Source of the DNA: Jaenimonas drosophilae
Taxonomy: Eukaryota > Euglenozoa > Kinetoplastea > Trypanosomatida > Trypanosomatidae
Length of the DNA stretch: 64,000 nucleotides
Assembly: GCA_030849065.1 (NCBI GenBank)
Contig: JASAON010001643.1
Location: forward strand, 1 to 64,000
Direction of reading: 5' to 3'
Shown: piece by piece, positions 20,099 to 27,579 of the stretch
How the letters are laid out: each line of letters starts with the position of its first letter
Numbering within the stretch: the first letter of the stretch is position 1
The notes under the pieces: model-generated
What the model was told of the DNA's origin: nothing
Database searches by the model: none
The model's input: the letters and a program-made list of their open reading frames with translations, nothing else
Position numbers and translations under genes: made by a program

Positions 20099-21177
20099 GT
20101 ACATATATATATGTGCACTGGTGGGTGGAGGGGTTGTAGTTGCCTCAAGATCAACTTCCTGTCTGGTACGGTGTACGTATTGGGTCGCCTGCTACATACA
20201 CCTCCTCCCTCCACCTCCTTCCCCCCTCCCCCCTCCCCCACAAACTATCCCCAATGAACAACAACACAAAAGAAAAAAAACTCGTGGATTCTGTTTGATA
20301 TGGATTATGTGAGAGCCTACCCCTCGTCCCCTCTCAAATGTGTTGTGGCACCAAGCTCGACTTCACAGGGACAACAGAGAAGAACAGCGAACAAGATGCA
20401 ATTGCTTCTCTTTCGAAGTTTCCAGCGTGACTGTTACACTGCTGGTTGCAGTAGGTGGGGTATGCTCTTCTTCTTTGGGTTCTCGTACAGTTTTGGTTCT
20501 TTGATGTGGAAGGAGAGGAGAAATATCTAGTGGTGTCTTTCGTTGGCCAGTAGATGACTTTTTCCTTCTCTTTTCTTCTCCCTAATTTCTTCTTTTGGAT
20601 GGGTTCGAATCTGCGGGCTTTGGCTTGGTATAGACTGAACGAAACGATTGGGCTGAAATTATGTTGACATTGGTCAGAAAAACGAAGAAGAGGTGGGCTA
20701 GTGAAGTCCATCTCTCGTTAATTGATCTCAGCCGCTTGGCTTCGTCCAGCTTCTGAAAAACAACATACTTTTCTTCCATATGCGTGCGTGAGTGTCATGA
20801 GGTCCAACACACTGACGCACAAATCATGTGCGTTTTTTGTTATTTACAAATACCACTGCTCTGTCGGCCTATATCATTGCGTCAGCTTTGAAACTTTCCT
20901 GCCAGAACATCTCTTGTGAATGATGACATACACACCCTAGTATCAAGCCTACGGATCGTGAACTGGTGCGCGCCAACGGATTGCCACATGCTCGCGCGTT
21001 AGGGTGGAGCTGAGCTGGTCTGGAGGAAGTTTCTCTTTTTGTTTTCCTGTGGAATCGACTCTTTTTCAATAAAGAAACTGGAAGCTCCTCCTTGGTCGAT
21101 ACGGACGGCAGCGCTCGCATTTTGCACAAACGTGGTGAAGAGCTTGGCACTCGTCACGCCATGAGGATGTGAGAAAA
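20099..21177. other. Intergenic region with an orphan polypyrimidine tract
   Basis: A very strong C/T tract spans about 20200-20243, starting ~100 nt after the previous stop, but no gene follows within 900 nt. An A-rich patch follows at 20268-20280. At 21037-21072 a T/C-rich run ends in AATAAAG (AG near 21074), which could serve the short candidate gene at 21178. No RNA gene was recognised. Confidence 0.5.
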
Positions 21178-21468
21178 ATGGGGGAAAAGATTTGGTTACA
21201 GTTCCTTCATCCGGGACCTCGCATATTGATGAGGGATTTGACTGGTACGTCTGCTCAGGGACAACAGGTATCCATCTGCAAGAGCGTGAACTGGATTTGT
21301 TCTGATTTGTTGAGTAGCCATCATCCAGTCTCGCCTTTGGAAGCTGAACGCTCGGGCAGATTATCCTACGCTTTGCAACACTTCGGAGGATTCACATTTC
21401 TCAATGATGAGTATCTGGCTGACTTGGCCTCTAGCGCAGCTCTGGGTGACGAATGGACATGTGAATAA
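21178..21468 (+). CDS. Candidate short protein gene (96 residues), unrecognised
   Basis: An ATG at 21178 opens a 96-codon frame with a balanced, protein-like composition (aromatics, Gly, acidic and basic residues; HFGGFTFLNDEYLADLAS near the end) and codon use similar to neighbours. A T/C-rich run with AG at about 21074 would give a ~100 nt 5' UTR. Against it, the next gene's CT tract starts only 25 nt after the stop, leaving little 3' UTR. No family recognised; may be chance. Confidence 0.3.
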   Translation: MGEKIWLQFLHPGPRILMRDLTGTSAQGQQVSICKSVNWICSDLLSSHHPVSPLEAERSGRLSYALQHFGGFTFLNDEYLADLASSAALGDEWTCE

Positions 21469-21492
21469 ACCAATTTTGTTGCGTTCAGCATA

Positions 21493-21538
21493 CTTTCTCT
21501 CTCTCTCTCTCTCCCTCTCTCTTCTTTGCATTGACCAG
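21493..21538 (+). promoter_or_regulatory. CT-repeat polypyrimidine tract and spliced-leader acceptor of the SEC14 gene
   Basis: A nearly pure (CT)n run at 21493-21527 is followed by TTGACCAG, with AG at 21537-21538, 127 nt upstream of ATG 21666. This is one of the clearest trans-splice acceptors in the window, and also a microsatellite likely to vary in length. Confidence 0.65.
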
Positions 21539-21665
21539 ATTCTTGGCGCAGTGGTTTATGCCCAACGACCTTCCCTAGGTCTCGATAACGCCTCGTGCAT
21601 TAACTGCTCTTGGGAACAGCGGTAGAACGCAAGTCTAGCCCCTCCACTGAACTCATCTGTATTCC

Positions 21666-23213
21666 ATGTCCAGCTCCACCCTGGACAAGTGCTGTGAGCA
21701 GTATGAGAAGGACCTGGGTGTACAGCAGTCCTGCTGCTCACTTCAAGCAATCACAGAAGCTCATAAGGAAGCCAATCGGGCAGTATTTCAGAAACTGTTG
21801 GAGTTTCAGCGCGACATCGATACCCATGGCCACCTTCCTCCATCTGAGTGCACATCAGCAGCAGTAAAGAAACATCGGAAGGACAAGGATGTTAAATACC
21901 CCGAACACATGCTTGTTTGTAGTCATCGAGAACTACAACAGGTGCTTCCAATTCCAGATATTCACCAAGTCTCAGATTGTGATACGATTTACAGGTTTCT
22001 TATTGCACGAAAGTTGAGTGTAGACTTCGCTCTCCAGGATATTCTCCACTATATCGCCTTCCGTGAAAAGTACCGCCTCAACCACATTGTGTGGGATGAA
22101 GAACTGGATCGCATGTATAACGGCGGTGATGGGGATGAGCTGGTGGAGGAGGTGGTTGGACTCATGCAGGATGCCGATACCAAGGCCAAAAAAAAGGGCA
22201 AGGCGTTCAAGGATAGCGACATTAAAGTATCTAGACCACTGCTGCAGCCTGGCTGGTCTCAATGGAATTGTGGGGTGGACGTGGATGGAAACCTTGTTCT
22301 TCTCCAACGCCCACAACCCAAACAACTTTCTCATTTGGAAACCAAATGGCCCTATGTGGAGGGCGGCTACGACGGGCGGCGCAGCGATTTTGACTCCGGC
22401 ACAGCGCCGTGTAGCAACCTCCTGGCGCGTTTGTATCTCCGCGCAATGGAGAAGGGCCGACGTATCTCAGCCTTGCTGAACTACAACAATCGGGAAATCC
22501 TCCGCGGACTGGGAGGCACAGTGAACACTGAAAGCGTCGACCGCGGTGTGTCGAACGATCGTGCGGTCACTTGCATTTTGGATGTTGGGGCAGTATCACT
22601 TGGGCACTTGACGTCCAGCAAGTACAGAGAGGCGATGCATCTCTTTCAAACTGTCTCGCTGCTTGGCCAGCATTACTACCCGGAAAATATGAAGCGACTC
22701 ATCATTGTCAATGGAGGATTCATCTTCAACGTGGCATTTAAGATTGTGAAGGTATGGCTCGATCCCGATACGCAGAAGAAGATTGTGCTTCTCTCTGAAA
22801 CAAACAAGGCCACAATTGCTGATGTTGTCTCTCCAACCGAGCCCATCATGTCTCCTGCCAGCGATGTTTCCGGATGCAGTGGGTCCACAGCATTTAGTCC
22901 AGAAAACCCCGCCAACTACAAATTGCGTGAGGCACTCTCATCCTACATTCATCCACGCTGGATTCCCTCCTTTTACGGTGGGGCGAATGCCTCCACTGCA
23001 TCACCCTATTCTTTCCCCTGTGGCGAGGAAGGAACCGCTTCCTCACCGCTTGTTTCAAGCCCGTTCTACAGGCGCGCTGGGGACCTTGTGGCTGGGGCCA
23101 CACTTCCTGATATGCTTCCAGATGACTTCGTGCGTCATCACTCGGAAGTGGGCACCGCAGTCACACCATCAGAATTTGCAGCGTACAAAACCTATCTGCT
23201 GAACCGTGCGTAG
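21666..23213 (+). CDS. SEC14-like (CRAL-TRIO domain) lipid-binding protein
   Basis: 515 residues. An N-terminal helical CRAL-TRIO-N region (about 95-145, with DTIYRFLIARKLSVDFALQD) corresponds to the L-x-R-F-L-R-A-R-K-F motif that opens Sec14 proteins. The lipid-binding lobe spans about 185-385: VLLQRP, TCILDVGAVSLGHL, the helix pair with FQTVSLLGQHYYPENMKRL, and IIVNGGFIFNVAFKIVKVWL, a variant of the family's I-I-N-A-P-x-x-F-x-x-x-W-x-x-x-K-x-x-L-D. An insert (~215-270) and a Ser/Gly-rich tail (~405-490) are extra. Family members exchange phosphatidylinositol and phosphatidylcholine or other hydrophobic ligands between membranes. ATG 21666 is the first after the acceptor at 21537-21538. Ligand is not inferable. 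Confidence 0.88.
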   Translation: MSSSTLDKCCEQYEKDLGVQQSCCSLQAITEAHKEANRAVFQKLLEFQRDIDTHGHLPPSECTSAAVKKHRKDKDVKYPEHMLVCSHRELQQVLPIPDIHQVSDCDTIYRFLIARKLSVDFALQDILHYIAFREKYRLNHIVWDEELDRMYNGGDGDELVEEVVGLMQDADTKAKKKGKAFKDSDIKVSRPLLQPGWSQWNCGVDVDGNLVLLQRPQPKQLSHLETKWPYVEGGYDGRRSDFDSGTAPCSNLLARLYLRAMEKGRRISALLNYNNREILRGLGGTVNTESVDRGVSNDRAVTCILDVGAVSLGHLTSSKYREAMHLFQTVSLLGQHYYPENMKRLIIVNGGFIFNVAFKIVKVWLDPDTQKKIVLLSETNKATIADVVSPTEPIMSPASDVSGCSGSTAFSPENPANYKLREALSSYIHPRWIPSFYGGANASTASPYSFPCGEEGTASSPLVSSPFYRRAGDLVAGATLPDMLPDDFVRHHSEVGTAVTPSEFAAYKTYLLNRA

Positions 23214-23257
23214 CGGTCTGCTTGGATATCAGTACTTCTGTTGCATGCGAGTTCGGT

Positions 23258-23283
23258 TCACGAAACCCTAACGCATTTCGTGA
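23258..23283 (+). promoter_or_regulatory. Perfect 8-bp hairpin in the SEC14 3' UTR
   Basis: TCACGAAA at 23258-23265 is the exact reverse complement of TTTCGTGA at 23276-23283, with a 10-nt loop. ACCCT (23265-23269) can alternatively pair with AGGGT (23283-23287). It lies 45 nt after the stop codon. Whether it is functional is unknown. Confidence 0.4.
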
Positions 23284-23487
23284 GGGTCTATCTTCGTGTT
23301 TCCACTTTGGAATTCATTCCAGATGCCACCAATGATGAATAGCTTACCCGCTGCTGTGTTTGTGTGTGTCTGCGTAAATGGCTTTGCAGATATCATTGCT
23401 ATTCTATTCCGCTGTTCTTTTTGTGATTATGTAGGTGGGGTGTGGAAGGACCTATCTAATCTCTCTTCTTAGCCAGCGCCTCAGGAA

Positions 23488-24750
23488 ATGAGCTCCGCGG
23501 ATGTAGCCGCCCCTCCTCCTCCAGAGGAGCCTTTGCAGTACCCCATCGACTTCGCCTCTGGGGCGGGCAATGAAGATGGCTTAGGGGGCACTTCCCACGA
23601 CGCTGCACTTTGCTCGGTATCAATCTTTTCGGCGCTGTATTGGTTGAAGCCGCTCTTTGAGCTGGCTGATTGGATTCCTGTCGAACGTGCCCATCGTTTA
23701 ACAAACAATATCAAAGGAGAATCCGAGGAGACCTCTCCTTCTAGCGGGAATTCTAAGCGTGCTGCCGCAACTCCTGATGTTCAGAGCGCTCTTCAACTAC
23801 TTCCACAGTTTGAGAAGTTCTTTGAAGTGAGTCAGAGATTGGTATCACAACAGGAGGACCTGCTGTACACCGTCACCTCCTTCACGATCCCTACCCCTAA
23901 AGGCCCCAAGGTAATCACTCGGTCCAAGGTGGAAGGGGAGCATCGCGCGAGGATCCATTCCGTGAAGGAACCGACCCTCACCAATACCACTGCTGTCTTC
24001 TCTCTGCTTCCTGGGCACAACCAATTCTTGGTGTACTACGAAGCCAGAGAGAAGCTAGGTCACTTCAACTATCTGGAGTTGGATAAGCTGCGTTTTGCGT
24101 GGGTGGCGATGCGTGATCTCCTGGAGGAGTGCAAGGTGTTCAACCTGCATGATGGTACCCCGACTGGATTAGCCCGGCGAGATTTGAAGAAGAACAACAG
24201 TGCCTCTCCCTTCTCGCTCTCCCCGGTGTTGGCCGCGCCAAAAGGTCCCACGGCTGAGTCCAGCGCCATGTCAGCCAGTCCATCAGCGTCCAAGTCCTCG
24301 CCTTCAGTGGGGCGTGGTGGAGGTAATGCCAGACTGCACCAAGGGACAAGTGGGAACGTTATTACGGGTCCAAGTAAAGCGGTAATCCAGGAGAAGAAGG
24401 AAATGGCGGCAAAACGATTTCTCAAGGATGAGCTGGAGGATGAGTGCCGCCGCCGTTGGCCCCACACTCCGGTGGAGAAAAGCTGCGTCTATGCTGTGGA
24501 AGAAAAAATGGAGTGTGAACTTCCGGAAGATGTGGTCGCACAGATGGGGCTTCCTAGTCGAAACAACTGTAACCGCAAGAACACCGCCCGCAAGGGCCCA
24601 CGGTTCTATTTTGGAACAGTTGAGCTCCCGCTGCTCAACAAGAAAGGCGGGGTGGCAAAATTCAAAGCCCCACGGTGGTGGGCCAACCGCAACGACGCCA
24701 TCAATGCGGCTGCCGAAACTGCTGTGATGGCATTGCGATCGATGAAGTAA
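23488..24750 (+). CDS. Hypothetical protein with dsRBD-like C-terminus
   Basis: 420 residues. After a Pro-rich start, residues ~90-225 form an ordered alpha/beta region (beta-type LLYTVTSFTIPTPKG, FLVYYEAREKLGHFNYLELD, then helix LRFAWVAMRDLLEECKVF). A Ser/Ala/Pro linker spans ~230-300. The last ~110 residues (RFLKDELEDECRRRWP...) end in strands FYFGTVELPLLN and VAKFKAPRWWANRNDA followed by helix INAAAETAVMALRSMK. This strand-strand-strand-helix ending, with a basic residue next to an Ala-rich last helix, resembles a double-stranded RNA-binding domain. A role in RNA metabolism, for instance in the mitochondrion, is inference only. The acceptor is TAATCTCTCTTCTTAG (AG 23471-23472), 16 nt before the ATG. 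Confidence 0.75.
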   Translation: MSSADVAAPPPPEEPLQYPIDFASGAGNEDGLGGTSHDAALCSVSIFSALYWLKPLFELADWIPVERAHRLTNNIKGESEETSPSSGNSKRAAATPDVQSALQLLPQFEKFFEVSQRLVSQQEDLLYTVTSFTIPTPKGPKVITRSKVEGEHRARIHSVKEPTLTNTTAVFSLLPGHNQFLVYYEAREKLGHFNYLELDKLRFAWVAMRDLLEECKVFNLHDGTPTGLARRDLKKNNSASPFSLSPVLAAPKGPTAESSAMSASPSASKSSPSVGRGGGNARLHQGTSGNVITGPSKAVIQEKKEMAAKRFLKDELEDECRRRWPHTPVEKSCVYAVEEKMECELPEDVVAQMGLPSRNNCNRKNTARKGPRFYFGTVELPLLNKKGGVAKFKAPRWWANRNDAINAAAETAVMALRSMK

Positions 24751-25269
24751 ATGAGGATAACGTTTCAGCGTTGCTGCATATCTCACCAAAGTTGCGTTTC
24801 CATCTGTCATCTGGGCTCAAATTCCAATGCAATTATCATTATTTCTTGTTCTTCTTCTTGTTGGTGTGTTCAGCAATAGAGCCCTTGTGACAGCTGTATA
24901 CCTCGACGTCAGTGGCACGTGGATTCCTATACCTATTCCCGCGTGGACTGATTCACTCTGTTCATTTTGGTAGCTATTCCCTCTTTGCGTTTACAATAGG
25001 CTGTCCCACTGAGCCTGTCTGACTCATCAATTCGTCCCCACTAGTCGGATTGAACGCTTGTCACGAAGTCGAAGCGCCCACGTGAGTTCGTGCGTGTGGC
25101 TGAGCCAATCGCCTTCCACGACTGACAACAAAGCACCAACTGTATCCCTCTTCTGCTCAGAACGCAGAATACTACACACAACTGCCGCTACACAATTGTG
25201 ACTCCACAACAAACCCTCGTTGGATTCAGTTAGACGAATCCGTTGACGTCTAACGTCTAACGATTACCA
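24751..25269. other. Intergenic region with 5' UTR hairpin near its 3' end
   Basis: No gene recognised. T-rich runs lie at 24838-24865. A likely acceptor is CTCTTCTGCTCAG with AG at 25159-25160; another AG occurs at 25228-25229. The last 45 nt hold an inverted repeat described separately. Confidence 0.5.
25229..25261 (+). promoter_or_regulatory. Bistable 8-bp hairpin just upstream of the Q-rich protein ATG
   Basis: GTTAGACG (25229-25236) is the exact reverse complement of CGTCTAAC at 25247-25254 and again at 25254-25261, because the 7-mer GTCTAAC is tandemly duplicated. Two mutually exclusive 8-bp stems with 10- or 17-nt loops are therefore possible, ending 8-15 nt before the ATG at 25270. 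If the acceptor is 25159-25160 the hairpin lies in the mature 5' UTR and could affect initiation. Confidence 0.45.
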
Positions 25270-27579
25270 ATGAGTATTAGCCCGCTTAGCGCCCCTGGGG
25301 GAGAGTCCTTGCTGGAGGATCCACGACTGGGACCCACCCATGATACCCCACTCGAGCCGGAGTCACACACCAGCTCAAGCGAGCGAACAATGCTAGAGAA
25401 TCTTAACTCCGCCAATGATCCCGAACTCCAGGCCTTGGTTGGTGCAGCAGATGAACACGACAGCAGCGCAGGCAGTTTTCTCGTCGGGACATCTCCAGGA
25501 TCCCCGCGCTCGGATGCCGCCCAACGAAAGCAGCCATTTCTCCGAGCTGCCGATGGAACGCACGCACGTCACCCAGCCGAGCTCCACGATTCGGCGGCGT
25601 GTGGCAACGGCGCGAGCACTCTGATCACCGTCGTGGATACTGCACCGCGACGTGATTCCGACGACTCTAGCGCCCATCGTCAGTGGAATTGCGGGGGCAT
25701 CAACACCATGTCACTAGCTCCCGCACCCCCCGCTCGAGCCAACCCCGCTGACCCCGCTCGAGCCGAGCGCGGGCACAGCTTCCTTTCTCCAGAGGAGCTT
25801 GCGCGGCGATTTCCCAACCTCTACGCCCCCAAGAAACCCGAGGTAGCACCTGACGCGCAACCAGCGGCACCAACTCGTCCTCCACGTTTGGCAGAGCCCC
25901 ATGCTGAGACTGGTGCAGAACCGAACAAGCATGGTGCCATGATGCATGGCTCCCCCTCTCTGCACACCACCAGTAGCAACAGCTACCCGTTGCAGTTTCA
26001 TACTGGACTCTCCAAACTGTCCGAGAGTCGTGACGATCACCCATCAATCCGCCTCGATAAGGTTCACCGCAGAGTTGGTGGCGAGGCGGTGTCGAGCGAT
26101 TCGCGGCACGAACAACACACAAGGCCGCGCCCCGTCAATATTCATCCTCCTCGTAAGACAGAGAGCTCAAATCCAACACATGGAAGTTCTGGCGATCAAC
26201 AAGTCAGCACAACCTCCAGTGGAGGGAGTAACATGAGCCCCAGTTTCCTCTCTCCCCCAGTGAAGCTTGACGAGGTGTTCTCATACTCACCCATCAATCA
26301 AACTGGAAATAAGGGCATTGTACAAGGGCCTGAGTACCAACAGGGAGGTTTCGGTGCCACTGGACGCCCTTATCCTCCGCGTAACCCCGCCGCTGCCAAC
26401 TTCGCAGATGTACCTACTTCCGTTGGAACGGCTCAGGAGCACTTTGGGCAGGAATCTGCCGTGCCCTCCGCTTGGGGTCAGGGCAACTTTCCAACTGCAT
26501 CTCAACCGATGCGGCATCCATTCTTGGGAGACATGAGCTCCTCCCCAACGACTCCGCCATCTGTTCCACTTGCTCCATCCGTGATGGGAGATGCTCAGTA
26601 CCGCCAATGTATGGCACTCTGCGCACAAATGTTCTTCTCACTGCAGCAGCAACAGAACACCCACAACCCAGCTGCTGCAGCGATGCTGGGAGAGTTCTCG
26701 ACCGCAGTTGTTGGGCCGGAGACCTTTGGTATGGATCCTGGAGCTGCTTCCATGTGGTGCCAGGCTAATTCTGGTGCTACTGCCTTCGCACGTAACCCCT
26801 ACTTAGGAGGCATGATGGCGCCAACCATGCCAGGTAATGGAAACGCATGTATGAACGACCCGCAGCTTCTGAATTGTATGTCCCTGTGCGCACAAATGTT
26901 CTTGACTTTGCAGGCACAACAACAACAACAACAACAGCAGGTACAGATGTCAACGATGGCAGCAATGATGGATGAAAGCTCCATGAATCCTGCCAGGCCA
27001 GGCACACTCTCCCCGCTGTTTCAGGCCGCCGGTTTCCTCCCCACAGATCAGCGTAATCCTACATACGCGCGGACTGATCTCAGTGGGGTCTTTGGAGCCT
27101 TCCCATCTGCGGATGGTTTTGGAGTAAATGGTTCTCGCCACGCCTTTTCCTCAGCTGCAGCGGCAGCAGCCGCAGCGGCCTTGTCCAACATTAGTTCTCA
27201 AGGTCCCACCTCACCCGAGGGCCAATCTGATCCACCAACTACTCGCCCAAACAACTTCCGCGGCGATCGTCAAGCTGCAGACAAGTCTATCCGAGAGAGG
27301 GAGACACTCAGCCACAGCAAGTCGTCCAATCGTGCTCCACGTCAAGGAAACTACTCCCAACAGCAGCAGAATGGGCGGTCAGCGAAGGACGACACAAAAG
27401 GCTCACGAGGGAAGACCCAGTCCACTTCTCAGTCTAAACAGAAGGCCAACAATAAGCCCAATCCGAGGAAGACTGACCAGTCGCAGCCCCAGACACCCCA
27501 CAAGAAGCTGTATTTCTCAACAGATCCTTTCAGCGTGTACGGTCATAACAAGTCCTTGGTCGAATCTTCCGCGAATTAG
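25270..27579 (+). CDS. Q/N/P/S-rich disordered protein with an internal duplication
   Basis: 769 residues, largely low complexity and rich in Pro, Ser, Gln, Asn, Met and Ala. Two related ~45-residue units lie at about residues 415-462 and 508-555: each has R-x-P-x-L-G-x-M, a variable spacer, C-M-x-L-C-A-Q-M-F-x-x-L-Q and a Gln tract (eight consecutive Gln in the second). An Ala run (~627-638) and a basic Ser/Gln/Lys tail (~680-755) follow, ending KLYFSTDPFSVYGHNKSLVE. The composition is typical of RNA-granule or mRNP scaffold proteins; LCAQMF helices could be interaction motifs. No globular domain was recognised, so function is unknown. The ATG at 25270 sits directly behind a hairpin. Confidence 0.75.
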   Translation: MSISPLSAPGGESLLEDPRLGPTHDTPLEPESHTSSSERTMLENLNSANDPELQALVGAADEHDSSAGSFLVGTSPGSPRSDAAQRKQPFLRAADGTHARHPAELHDSAACGNGASTLITVVDTAPRRDSDDSSAHRQWNCGGINTMSLAPAPPARANPADPARAERGHSFLSPEELARRFPNLYAPKKPEVAPDAQPAAPTRPPRLAEPHAETGAEPNKHGAMMHGSPSLHTTSSNSYPLQFHTGLSKLSESRDDHPSIRLDKVHRRVGGEAVSSDSRHEQHTRPRPVNIHPPRKTESSNPTHGSSGDQQVSTTSSGGSNMSPSFLSPPVKLDEVFSYSPINQTGNKGIVQGPEYQQGGFGATGRPYPPRNPAAANFADVPTSVGTAQEHFGQESAVPSAWGQGNFPTASQPMRHPFLGDMSSSPTTPPSVPLAPSVMGDAQYRQCMALCAQMFFSLQQQQNTHNPAAAAMLGEFSTAVVGPETFGMDPGAASMWCQANSGATAFARNPYLGGMMAPTMPGNGNACMNDPQLLNCMSLCAQMFLTLQAQQQQQQQQVQMSTMAAMMDESSMNPARPGTLSPLFQAAGFLPTDQRNPTYARTDLSGVFGAFPSADGFGVNGSRHAFSSAAAAAAAAALSNISSQGPTSPEGQSDPPTTRPNNFRGDRQAADKSIRERETLSHSKSSNRAPRQGNYSQQQQNGRSAKDDTKGSRGKTQSTSQSKQKANNKPNPRKTDQSQPQTPHKKLYFSTDPFSVYGHNKSLVESSAN
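26512..26655 (+). repeat. Intragenic duplicated unit, copy A
   Basis: Encodes RHPFLGDM, spacer, QYRQCMALCAQMFFSLQQQQ. The segment GCGCACAAATGTTCTT is shared exactly with copy B. Confidence 0.75.
26791..26940 (+). repeat. Intragenic duplicated unit, copy B with Q tract
   Basis: Encodes RNPYLGGM, spacer, LLNCMSLCAQMFLTLQAQQ and then a (CAA/CAG)8 tract at 26917-26940. Divergent outside the LCAQMF core, so the duplication is not recent, whereas the CAA run may still vary in length. Confidence 0.75.

Noticed and set aside
20590..20625. tRNA-like B-box (GGTTCGAATC) with a loosely A-box-like GGCCAGTAG upstream
   Set aside because: The flanking T-stem and acceptor stem do not pair, and the interval is pyrimidine-rich spacer. 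No tRNA can be folded by eye.
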